Assembly (NCBI GenBank): GCA_964593045.1
Contig: CAZQJQ010000006.1
Coordinates: 1-44,256 of the forward strand
DNA: 44,256 bases
DNA from: JAOAHC01 sp964593045
Lineage (GTDB): Bacteria; Bacillota; Clostridia; TANB77; CAG-465
Direction: 5' to 3'
Below the pieces are notes generated by a model that was not told the origin of the DNA, searched no databases, and was given only the letters and a program-made list of their open reading frames with translations. Both the position numbers and the translations under genes were made by a program. Positions 1 through 6,998 of this stretch are shown here, one piece after another. Position 1 is the first letter of the stretch. Each line of letters starts with the position of its first letter.

Positions 1-54
1 TATTTATTAATCTGTTTTATAAAAGTAAAATTAAATTATTTATTTATATATTTA

Positions 55-83
55 TTGACAACTAAAAGTATATGCTATATAAT
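55..83 (+). promoter_or_regulatory. consensus vegetative promoter
   Basis: TTGACA at 55-60, a 17-nt spacer and TATAAT at 78-83. Both hexamers match the housekeeping sigma consensus exactly. It points at the small membrane ORF starting at 97. Confidence 0.8.
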
Positions 84-96
84 TTTAATATAGGTG

Positions 97-231
97 ATGT
101 TGGTGTATATTATAGATAAGATAGAATATAAATTGTTATTAACATTAGGTGTTATCAACGTACTAGCTTTTATAGTATTTTTTTTGAAAAAAGTATCAGA
201 TCATAAAGAGGAGTTTTTACGCATATACTGA
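97..231 (+). CDS. 44-aa single-pass membrane peptide, unknown function
   Basis: An open frame with clustered possible starts (GTG 94, ATG 97, TTG 100, GTG 103) lies 14 to 20 bases after a perfect promoter, which leaves almost no leader and no clear ribosome binding site. The product is a short polar N-terminus, one hydrophobic helix (about residues 14-30, rich in L, V, I and F) and a charged tail KKVSDHKEEF. The stop (229-231) nearly touches the GTG start of the next ORF at 233, so the two are probably translationally coupled. It is not recognised as a known family. It could be a leader peptide or membrane partner for the next gene, or the broken front end of one longer membrane protein. I see no direct evidence for a frameshift. 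Confidence 0.45.
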   Translation: MLVYIIDKIEYKLLLTLGVINVLAFIVFFLKKVSDHKEEFLRIY

Positions 232-232
232 T

Positions 233-754
233 GTGATAAAATCATCTAGTTCTGAAGATGATGTTATAAAATGGGAATATAATTATGAACAACTTTCTCA
301 AAGGTCTAAATTAAATATACGATATATAAAAGATGATATTATAAAAAGTATACTGATAGTACTTATAATTATTATTTTAAATAGACTGTTTTTTTTATGG
401 AGTATAACTGATAATTATTATTTTTTGTTTATTGAGATGACATTATTGACAGTATATGTCTATTATGCAAATATTCGTAACCTAGATTTAACATCTACTT
501 CGTTTAAAACAGTTATGTTTTTGAATAATTATATAGTTAGTACAAATAAAGTTATAATTTTAAATACACCAGATTATAAATTAAAAAATATATCATATAA
601 CAAAAAAACATCTGAAATCATTTTACATTTTTTTGATTTTGAATATAGCCAAGATAGAATTTTAGAAGTAATATATGTTCCGCCAGATAAAAAATTTATT
701 GTAGATGAGATAATAAATAAATATAAAAGTATTATAGAAAAGGTAAGCACGTAA
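233..754 (+). CDS. two-helix membrane protein with C-terminal PH/YcxB-like domain, unknown function
   Basis: 173 residues from a GTG start. AAAGAGGAG at 205-213 is the only plausible ribosome site and is about 19 bases upstream, so coupling to the preceding small ORF is likely. The polar N-terminus (residues 1-38) is followed by two hydrophobic helices (about 39-59 and 65-81). The C-terminal soluble part (about 85-173) has alternating beta-strand patterns such as VSTNKVIILN and ILEVIYVPPDKKFIVDEII. This layout resembles YcxB-like or bacterial PH membrane proteins, but the match is by pattern only. The gene ends just before the SCIFF promoter. Confidence 0.6.
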   Translation: MIKSSSSEDDVIKWEYNYEQLSQRSKLNIRYIKDDIIKSILIVLIIIILNRLFFLWSITDNYYFLFIEMTLLTVYVYYANIRNLDLTSTSFKTVMFLNNYIVSTNKVIILNTPDYKLKNISYNKKTSEIILHFFDFEYSQDRILEVIYVPPDKKFIVDEIINKYKSIIEKVST

Positions 755-769
755 AAGTATCTGTATGTG

Positions 770-802
770 TTTACTTCTTTTAAGTATTATGATATAATAC
801 TT
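770..802 (+). promoter_or_regulatory. SCIFF promoter overlapping a perfect inverted repeat
   Basis: TTTACT at 770-775, 17-nt spacer, TATAAT at 793-798. The -10 lies inside the perfect inverted repeat AAGTATTAT-GAT-ATAATACTT (782-802), which is followed by a short T run. The repeat could be an operator for a dimeric repressor or a weak terminator for the preceding gene. Confidence 0.6.
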
Positions 803-847
803 TTGCGTTATAAAAACAACAAATTTAATTAAAGGAGTTTGACTTAC

Positions 848-991
848 ATGAAACATGTAAAAACGGTAAGTAAAGGAAATTTGAAAAAAACTGCAAGAAC
901 AGGAGGATGTGGAAATTGTCAGGCATCATGTCAATCAGCATGCAAAACTTCCTGTACTGTAGCAAATCAAAAGTGTGAAAAAGAAGGTTAG
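848..991 (+). CDS. scfA: SCIFF family ranthipeptide precursor (six cysteines in forty-five residues)
   Basis: 47 residues, start ATG preceded by AAAGGAG (about 9 bases). The leader starts MKHVKTVSKGNLKK and the core holds exactly six cysteines at positions 21, 24, 28, 32, 36 and 43 (spacing C-x2-C-x3-C-x3-C-x3-C-x6-C), ending TVANQKCEKEG. This is the pattern of SCIFF peptides, which are near-universal in Clostridia. Known family biology: a radical SAM/SPASM enzyme (the SCIFF maturase) makes cysteine thioether bonds in the core, and its gene usually follows immediately. Here no such enzyme is encoded downstream or elsewhere in the window; the next gene is spoIID on the other strand. The peptide itself looks intact. 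Confidence 0.93.
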   Translation: MKHVKTVSKGNLKKTARTGGCGNCQASCQSACKTSCTVANQKCEKEG

Positions 992-1022
992 GAAAATTTT
1001 TTAAAAATATGGAGGTATTATT

Positions 1023-1052
1023 ATGTTATGTATTGATAGACTTCATAGTTAG
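1023..1052 (+). other. nine-codon ORF with a strong ribosome site after SCIFF
   Basis: GGAGG at 1011-1015 sits 7 bases before ATG 1023, and the frame reads MLCIDRLHS then stop, directly before the terminator. It may be a remnant of a lost downstream gene such as the maturase, or a real micropeptide. The peptide does not resemble a radical SAM N-terminus, so nothing firmer can be said. Confidence 0.3.
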
Positions 1053-1061
1053 TTTCATTTG

Positions 1062-1092
1062 AAACCTGGTTGAAATATACCAGGTTTTTATT
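1062..1092. terminator. intrinsic terminator between SCIFF and spoIID (bidirectional)
   Basis: AAACCTGG (1062-1069) pairs with CCAGGTTT (1080-1087), loop of 10, followed by a T-rich tract. On the minus strand it overlaps the stop codon of spoIID, so it probably serves both converging transcripts. Confidence 0.75.
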
Positions 1093-2479
1093 TATTTAAT
1101 GTCACACCTGTATAGTAATGCTTTAATATTTGCTCATAGCTATATCCTGCTTTAGCCATACCATTTGCACCATATTGACTCATACCAACACCATGGCCAT
1201 ATCCTCTACAAGTAAAAGTAACGCCAGTTGAAGTTTTTGATATATCAAAATCGGCAGATCTAAGACCAAGTAATGATCTCACTTTTACGCCAGTAAAAGT
1301 TTTAGAAGCAAAAGTTACAGAATTTACCCTATCTCCAGTTGTTTTGCTATTTATACTAATATTTGAACTAGAGTTTATTGTTACACCTAATTTTGAGGAT
1401 AACTGTGAATAAGTAAATGATTTTGTAGATGAATATGATGATATACCAACATCCCATTTGCTATCTACACTTTTAAGATATGGAACAGAGTTGCCCCATA
1501 CATATACGGCATCTTCCGTTTTACCATTACTAGTAGAGAAAAATAATGCTTCAATATATTTACCGTTATATGTAAGATACTGACCACTAGTGGCATCTAC
1601 TGCACTTCTTACTTTTGATGAATATATGTTATATGAAGAACCCCAAAGGCTTTTGATTTCGGATTCTGTTTTGAAAACTTGATCAGTAGTTGTAGCTGAT
1701 AATGTTGAATAAGAAGATAGCTTTTTTAAAGCGTATGTCCTTGAAGCTACGGCTTGTGCTTTTAAGGCTTCAAGAGAAAAAGAAGCAGGCATTTCTCCAG
1801 CCACTACTCCATAAACATAGTCTTCTAAAGACATGGTAACTACTGTACCACTTGATAATTTAACATTTACTGTTTTAGAATTACTAGTGTTTGTGGCAGT
1901 GCTGGTATTTGAAGATGTATTTGTATTTTGAGAACTATTTGAAGTTACCGTTGTAGTTTGCGACTTTTCTGTGGAAGTAGTACTTTGTGAAGCTGTTGAG
2001 TTTGATACATTTTTAGTATTTTGACTAGGTTGATTAACTTGAGTAGATTGAGTAGCTTGTTCGCTTTCATTAATTTCATTTGTAGTTGTTTCTTCACTTT
2101 TTTCTTCTGTTATTGTATTTGTACCTATATTTTCAGTTTCACTGGTATCAGCATTATCATTTAAGTTTGTATCTAAAAATTCAGTAGTTGTATAGTTTTG
2201 TTGAGTATCACTACTAGAAGAGGCATTTAGTTGGTTGGAATCAATTTCTGTAGATAGAATAGTACCTACTATTAGTCCATTTAAAACAAGAACAAAGGCA
2301 AATGTTTTGTTTTTATCAAAATTTTTCTTTATATATTCTTTTACATTTGAAGCAACACTGACAACATTTTTTTTAAAAGTATTAAAATCTAATGCAAATT
2401 CATATTCATCAGGATAATTTACATATAGTGTAACAATTGGATAATCATTTATATATTTTATTTTATGTGTTATTTCCAT
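1088..2479 (-). CDS. spoIID: SpoIID/LytB domain protein (stage II sporulation protein D-like)
   Basis: 463 residues. SpoIID is a membrane-anchored lytic transglycosylase that trims peptidoglycan during engulfment of the forespore with SpoIIP and SpoIIM. Here a cytoplasmic N-terminus of about 57 residues precedes one membrane helix (about 58-76), then about 120 residues of Ser/Thr/Asn/Gln-rich linker, then the SpoIID domain (about 205-460). The domain shows LEDYVYGVVAGEMPASF, LKAQAVASRTYAL and the closing GYGHGVGMSQYGANGMA with YEQILKHYYTGV, all family hallmarks. The long soluble N-terminus and wall-spanning linker are larger than in Bacillus SpoIID, so a vegetative LytB-type wall-remodelling role is an alternative. 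Ribosome site GTGGTGAT lies just upstream. No convincing SigE promoter was found. Confidence 0.85.
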   Translation of the reverse strand: MEITHKIKYINDYPIVTLYVNYPDEYEFALDFNTFKKNVVSVASNVKEYIKKNFDKNKTFAFVLVLNGLIVGTILSTEIDSNQLNASSSSDTQQNYTTTEFLDTNLNDNADTSETENIGTNTITEEKSEETTTNEINESEQATQSTQVNQPSQNTKNVSNSTASQSTTSTEKSQTTTVTSNSSQNTNTSSNTSTATNTSNSKTVNVKLSSGTVVTMSLEDYVYGVVAGEMPASFSLEALKAQAVASRTYALKKLSSYSTLSATTTDQVFKTESEIKSLWGSSYNIYSSKVRSAVDATSGQYLTYNGKYIEALFFSTSNGKTEDAVYVWGNSVPYLKSVDSKWDVGISSYSSTKSFTYSQLSSKLGVTINSSSNISINSKTTGDRVNSVTFASKTFTGVKVRSLLGLRSADFDISKTSTGVTFTCRGYGHGVGMSQYGANGMAKAGYSYEQILKHYYTGVTLNK

Positions 2480-2564
2480 TATATCACCACAAATATATTG
2501 TGTATAATGTGGAATTTTATACGTTTTAGGATGTTTTGTATTTTTGAAAATATATAAAATTCGC

Positions 2565-2592
2565 TTGCTTTTTTAAAAAAATACGGTATAAT
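2565..2592 (+). promoter_or_regulatory. promoter for frr-cdsA-rseP
   Basis: TTGCTT at 2565-2570, 16-nt spacer, TATAAT at 2587-2592, about 44 bases before the frr start. Confidence 0.6.
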
Positions 2593-2635
2593 ATTAGGTG
2601 TATATTTTATACAATAGAAACGGGAGGAAAAATAT

Positions 2636-3184
2636 ATGGATTATAGCATTATTGAAGAAAAAATGGATAAAGTCGTAAGTTATTTGGTAGAAGAGCTTGC
2701 AACAATAAGGGCGGGAAGAGCAAATCCAGCAATACTTAATAAAGTAGAGGTGGAATATTATGGTACTATGACACCAATAAATCAAGTTGGTACAATATCT
2801 GTGCCAGAGGCAAGACAAATTTTAATATCTCCTTGGGATAAAAGTATATTAGTATCTGTTGAAAAAGCTATACAAAAAGCTGAACTTGGAATTAATCCAA
2901 TAAACGATGGGAGTTCAATAAGACTTAATTTTCCAGAACTTAATGAACAAAGAAGAAAAGAAATATGTAAAGATGTTTCAAAGATGGGAGAAGATTCAAA
3001 AGTAGCTATAAGAAATGTTCGTAGAGATGCAATGGATAGTGCAAAGGCAAAGCAAAAAGCATCTGAAATATCTGAAGATGAATTAAGGACAATAGAAGAA
3101 AAAATACAAAAAATAACTGATAAATATGTTGCAAATATTGAACAAATAGTTACAAATAAAGAAAAAGAGATAATAGAAATATAG
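2636..3184 (+). CDS. frr: ribosome recycling factor
   Basis: 182 residues, the usual length is about 185. RRF binds the post-termination ribosome and with EF-G splits it into subunits so that it can be reused; it acts in the cytoplasm and is essential. The family signature runs through the protein: LATIRAGRANPAIL near residue 22, YYGTMTPINQVG near 41, ISPWDKS near 65, LNFPELNEQRRKE near 101 and VRRDAMD near 129. GGGAGG precedes the ATG. cdsA follows 16 bases later, so frr is the first gene of an operon. The usual upstream partner pyrH and the usual downstream uppS are not here. Confidence 0.97.
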   Translation: MDYSIIEEKMDKVVSYLVEELATIRAGRANPAILNKVEVEYYGTMTPINQVGTISVPEARQILISPWDKSILVSVEKAIQKAELGINPINDGSSIRLNFPELNEQRRKEICKDVSKMGEDSKVAIRNVRRDAMDSAKAKQKASEISEDELRTIEEKIQKITDKYVANIEQIVTNKEKEIIEI

Positions 3185-3200
3185 AAGAAGGGTTGATTGA

Positions 3201-4019
3201 GTGAAAAAGAGGGTTATATCAGGAGTAATATTTATTTTATTGACTATAATTATAGTATATGCAAATATGCCAATAGTAGATACATTAGTAGTTGTAATAT
3301 TATCATTAATGGGTATATATGAATATAACAAGGCATTTAAAAATGTAGGGCATAAACCAATATCATGGGTTGGTTACCTAGGTTGTTTACTTATATTTAC
3401 AATGGGTGGAGTTTTGTCAGATACTGAAAAAATATTAGTTATAAAAATAGGGCTACCGGTTATGTTAATAATAATATTCACATATATTATATTAACTAAT
3501 CTAAAAAGAAGTATAATAGATGTTGCAATAACAGTATTTTCACTTTTATATATTCCTTTTATGTTCTCATTTTTAAAATTAATACTTATGATGGAACATA
3601 GTAGAATACTTATATGGTATGTATTTATGGGTGCCTTTGCTTCTGATACTTTTGCTTATTTTATCGGTTCAAAATTTGGAAAAAGAAAATTGTGTCCAGA
3701 TATTAGTCCTAAAAAAACAGTTGAAGGTTCTATAGGAGGAATATTTGGAGTAATACTATCATATATACTACTTACATTTATAGCAAACACATATTTTGAT
3801 TTAAATGTAAACATAATATATATGATAATTGCTGGAATTGTAGCTGGAATTGCTGGACAATTTGGGGATTTAGCTGGTTCAGCTATAAAAAGATATTGTA
3901 AAATAAAAGACTTCGGTAATTTAATACCAGGGCATGGTGGAATACTAGACAGATTTGATAGTATGCTTTTTGTTGCACCTGTAATATATATTTTTCTTAA
4001 AGTATATATTTTCATGTAA
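3201..4019 (+). CDS. cdsA: phosphatidate cytidylyltransferase (CDP-diglyceride synthase)
   Basis: 272 residues, GTG start after AGAAGGGTTG. CdsA makes CDP-diacylglycerol from CTP and phosphatidic acid, the branch point for phosphatidylglycerol and other phospholipids, in the cytoplasmic membrane. The sequence is a chain of hydrophobic helices ending in the family signature: SAIKRYCKIKDFGNLIPGHG followed by GILDRFDS (about residues 230-255). The Lys/Arg, Asp and His residues of that motif are all present. It sits between frr and rseP in the same transcript, 28 bases before rseP, matching the common Firmicutes order except that uppS and dxr are missing. Confidence 0.95.
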   Translation: MKKRVISGVIFILLTIIIVYANMPIVDTLVVVILSLMGIYEYNKAFKNVGHKPISWVGYLGCLLIFTMGGVLSDTEKILVIKIGLPVMLIIIFTYIILTNLKRSIIDVAITVFSLLYIPFMFSFLKLILMMEHSRILIWYVFMGAFASDTFAYFIGSKFGKRKLCPDISPKKTVEGSIGGIFGVILSYILLTFIANTYFDLNVNIIYMIIAGIVAGIAGQFGDLAGSAIKRYCKIKDFGNLIPGHGGILDRFDSMLFVAPVIYIFLKVYIFM

Positions 4020-4047
4020 TAATATAGGAAGGTAAAAAGGTGATCTT

Positions 4048-5295
4048 TTGATAGGAATTATATTAACAATAGTAAAATTATTAATAGCATTATGTATTGT
4101 TGCGACAATACATGAATTTGGACATTTTCTATTTGCAAAATTATTTAAAACACAAGTAAATGAATTTTCAATAGGATTTGGGCCTAAAATAGTACAAAAA
4201 AAATTTAAGGAAACAATGTATTCATTAAGGTGGTTACCGCTTGGCGGATATGTTTCAATAGAAGGTGAAGATGGAGAATCAGAAAGTGAAAATTCATTTG
4301 TTAAAAAAAATACACTTCAGAAAGTTATAATTTTAATTGCTGGTGCTACATTTAATGCACTACTTGCAATAGTTATATTTTTATCAGTAACAATGACATA
4401 TCCAACATATACATCAAAAATAACAGAAGTTGAATCAGATTCTGTATTAAATGAACTTGGAATATTACCAGGAGATGTGATTACAAGTATAAATGGTAAA
4501 AAAGTAAATATAGCACAGGATCTTACTAAAACATCATATACAGATAGTGAAACAACAACAATAACATATAAAAGAGATTCTAAAGAATATACAGTATCCA
4601 CAGAAAATGCAGTAAAAGATATAGGATATATTGGAATTATGTTTAAGACAACAGAAGATGAAGTTACAAACGAAATTGAGATGGTAGATAGTGGTAAAGT
4701 GGCTACAAAGGCAGATATAAAATCAGGAGATAAGATATTATCAATTAATGGACAAATAACTGAAGATGGTAAAGAAGTACAATCAATTGTAGCAGATAGT
4801 GCCGGTATAGAATTAACTCTTGAAATTGAGAGAAATGGTGAAGTAATAACAAAAACACTTATACCAGATTCAAAGAAAAGTTTTGATTTGGGAATTGTAT
4901 CAACAGAAGAAGTAAAAACTAATATAGTATATGCTTTTGATAAAGCATATATAAACGTAACAACAATTGTGGGATCATATGTAGACCTATTTAAAGGAAA
5001 AGTAAAAGTTACAGATATGTCAGGTATAGTAGGTATAAGCGAAGTAGTCTCTAAGACAGATGGAATACTTGAATATATTAATTTAATAGGAATATTAAGT
5101 TTAGCAATAGGGGTTGCAAATGTAATGCCATTTCCACCTCTTGATGGAGGAAAAATAGTAATTGTATTAGGAGAGGCTATAACAAGAAAAAAATTACCAT
5201 TAAAAGCAGAAGCAATAATCTCATACTTAGGGTTTGGATTACTTATACTTCTTACGATTGTAGTAACATATAACGATATTTTAAGAGTGTTTTAG
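4048..5295 (+). CDS. rseP: site-2 intramembrane zinc metalloprotease (RseP/RasP)
   Basis: 415 residues from a TTG start with AAGGTGA just before it. The family cuts transmembrane anti-sigma factors, signal-peptide remnants and division proteins inside the membrane. The zinc motif HEFGH (H22, E23, H26) lies in the first helix and the third ligand motif NVMPFPPLDGGK lies in the C-terminal helices. Two PDZ-like regions are visible between them: about 115-190 (LGILPGDVITSINGKKV) and about 205-280 (ADIKSGDKILSINGQ). Two PDZ copies are typical of E. coli RseP; many Firmicutes RasP proteins have one. The start choice puts the HExxH close to the N-terminus, as expected. Confidence 0.94.
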   Translation: MIGIILTIVKLLIALCIVATIHEFGHFLFAKLFKTQVNEFSIGFGPKIVQKKFKETMYSLRWLPLGGYVSIEGEDGESESENSFVKKNTLQKVIILIAGATFNALLAIVIFLSVTMTYPTYTSKITEVESDSVLNELGILPGDVITSINGKKVNIAQDLTKTSYTDSETTTITYKRDSKEYTVSTENAVKDIGYIGIMFKTTEDEVTNEIEMVDSGKVATKADIKSGDKILSINGQITEDGKEVQSIVADSAGIELTLEIERNGEVITKTLIPDSKKSFDLGIVSTEEVKTNIVYAFDKAYINVTTIVGSYVDLFKGKVKVTDMSGIVGISEVVSKTDGILEYINLIGILSLAIGVANVMPFPPLDGGKIVIVLGEAITRKKLPLKAEAIISYLGFGLLILLTIVVTYNDILRVF

Positions 5296-5331
5296 AAATC
5301 TTTATTAGATATAAAAGAAAGAGTGAAATAA

Positions 5332-5910
5332 ATGAATATAGGGGTAGATATAGACAATACAATTACAGATACTATAAAACTATTAAGAATAAGTGCTAAA
5401 AAATTTAATGAAGAAAATTCTATTAATTGCGAAATAAACAAAAAAGGATACGATCAATATACTATATGTAAATCATGGAGTAAAGCAGAATGCGATAAAT
5501 TTGTAAAAGATTATGTTATACATTTTATAAAACGTGTAAAGCCTAAAGAAGGTGCAAGTGAGTATATAAAAAGATTAAAAGAAGAAGGAAATAAAATATA
5601 TATAATTACTTCAAGAAGTGAAAACTTGTCTAAAAATATATATGAAGATACAAAGAAATTATTACAAAAAAATAATATAGAATTCGATATATTAAAAACA
5701 AGTTGTTTTAGTAAGGATAAATATTGCGTAGAAAATAATATAGATGTATTAGTTGATGACCTTGAATCTAATATAGTTCCAACATCTAAATATATTAAGG
5801 TTATAATAATGAATGGTGATCATAATAAAGGAATAGATAATGCAAATACAATTAGACTAAATACATGGAAAGAAGTATATGAATGCATAAATAAAATGAA
5901 AAATGTATAG
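5332..5910 (+). CDS. HAD-family 5'-nucleotidase, NT5C/YqfW type
   Basis: 192 residues starting MNIGVDIDNT, the HAD motif I with nucleophile D6 and acid/base D8. Motif II is the IYIITSR strand (about residue 88, ending in S/T) and motif IV is VLVDDLESN (about 140). The layout fits the NT5C-like 'putative nucleotidase' family, which includes cytosolic 5'(3')-deoxyribonucleotidases and B. subtilis YqfW. The likely reaction is removal of phosphate from nucleotides or small phospho-compounds, but the substrate cannot be read from the sequence. It lies 36 bases after rseP with AAAGAGTG as a weak ribosome site and is followed by a terminator, so it is probably the last gene of the frr transcript. 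Confidence 0.8.
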   Translation: MNIGVDIDNTITDTIKLLRISAKKFNEENSINCEINKKGYDQYTICKSWSKAECDKFVKDYVIHFIKRVKPKEGASEYIKRLKEEGNKIYIITSRSENLSKNIYEDTKKLLQKNNIEFDILKTSCFSKDKYCVENNIDVLVDDLESNIVPTSKYIKVIIMNGDHNKGIDNANTIRLNTWKEVYECINKMKNV

Positions 5911-5920
5911 TGCAATTATA

Positions 5921-5974
5921 AACACCTATTACATAAATACTTAGATCGAGTATATAATGTAATGGGTGTTTTTT
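5921..5974 (+). terminator. terminator whose right arm contains the ribosome site of the next gene
   Basis: AACACCTATTACAT (5921-5934) pairs with ATGTAATGGGTGTT (5957-5970), a 14-bp stem with one G-T pair, followed by TTTT ending one base before ATG 5975. The loop can form an inner ATACT/AGTAT stem. The right arm includes GGGTG, the only ribosome-binding candidate for the M19 gene. TATAAT at 5953-5958 lies in the loop and may start a separate transcript, with TTACAT 18 nt upstream as a poor -35. Confidence 0.75.
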
Positions 5975-6928
5975 ATGGAAAAATTAAATATATTTGATTT
6001 ACATGTAGATACTGCTACTAAATGGTATTTAGGAGAAAGTATAAATAGTGAAAATATAGCATTTAAGTTAAAAGATGCTTTAAAATATAACAAATACATA
6101 CAAGTTTTCGCGGTATATATTGATCCTGAATATGTAAAAGGGTCAAAATTTGATTATGCTTTAGATGTTATTAGTACAATAAAAAGAGAAGAAGAAAATA
6201 ATATTGAAAGTATGTGCATTATACAAAGCAAGAAAGAAATAATAGATTATGAAAATTTGTGTAGTAGAAAGCTAGGAATGATATTATCAATTGAAGACGC
6301 TTCATGTCTTAATGGAAATATTTCTAATTTATATAAGTTATATGAAAAAGGAATAAGGATGATAGGACTTACATGGAATACAAATAATGAAATAGGAACG
6401 GGAGCCTACCATATAGAAAATACATCTGGATTAACTATTTTTGGAGAAGAGGTTGTAAAAAAAATGAATGAAATAGGGTGTATAGTTGATGTATCGCATT
6501 TATCTAAAAAATCATTTTATGATGTAATGAATATATCTAAAAAACCAGTAGTTGCTTCACATTCATGTGCAAGTGGAATATACGACCATGAAAGAAATTT
6601 AGATGATTTGCAAATAAAGATGATAGCAGATAAAGGAGGAATAATAGGACTTAATTTTTATTCTTTGTTTATATCTCCAAAAAATCACAATGTTGATATT
6701 AATATGCTAGTAGAACATATACAGCATATATATGATTTAGCTGGAATAGATTGTATAGCATTAGGTTCGGATTTTGATGGAATGAATAAACCGATGGAGG
6801 GACTAGTAGATAATTCTATGTATATAAATTTAAAAAAATGTCTACAGAATAGATCTTTTACAAATACTCAAATAAATAAAATAATGTGGGAAAATGCATA
6901 TAATTTTTTTAAGGAAAATCTGAGATAA
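5975..6928 (+). CDS. membrane dipeptidase, peptidase family M19
   Basis: 317 residues. Family M19 (renal dipeptidase) enzymes are binuclear zinc hydrolases of dipeptides, often tolerant of D-residues. The metal-binding pattern is complete: FDLHVDT near the N-terminus (HxD), SIEDAS (bridging Glu), VDVSHLS and VASHSCA (His ligands) and the late LGSDFDG (Asp). No signal peptide is present, so the enzyme should be cytoplasmic, fitting peptide recycling. I prefer ATG 5975 to the in-frame GTG at 5966 because the only ribosome site (GGGTG, 5964-5968) fits 5975. Expression may depend on read-through of, or a promoter inside, the overlapping terminator. Confidence 0.9.
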   Translation: MEKLNIFDLHVDTATKWYLGESINSENIAFKLKDALKYNKYIQVFAVYIDPEYVKGSKFDYALDVISTIKREEENNIESMCIIQSKKEIIDYENLCSRKLGMILSIEDASCLNGNISNLYKLYEKGIRMIGLTWNTNNEIGTGAYHIENTSGLTIFGEEVVKKMNEIGCIVDVSHLSKKSFYDVMNISKKPVVASHSCASGIYDHERNLDDLQIKMIADKGGIIGLNFYSLFISPKNHNVDINMLVEHIQHIYDLAGIDCIALGSDFDGMNKPMEGLVDNSMYINLKKCLQNRSFTNTQINKIMWENAYNFFKENLR

Positions 6929-6941
6929 TAATTTTCATCTA

Positions 6942-6970
6942 TGGACAAAATGAAACAAAAAATGTATAAT
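6942..6970 (+). promoter_or_regulatory. polC promoter
   Basis: TGGACA at 6942-6947, 17-nt spacer, TATAAT at 6965-6970, 28 bases before polC. AGCTGGAGG gives a good ribosome site. Confidence 0.75.
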
Positions 6971-6998
6971 ATAGTTACTAAGAATAGCTGGAGGAAAT

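Noticed and set aside
1850..2240. CRISPR-like repetition in the spoIID region.
   Set aside because: It is coding low-complexity Ser/Thr/Asn sequence without regular repeat length or spacers. No CRISPR array or cas gene was seen.
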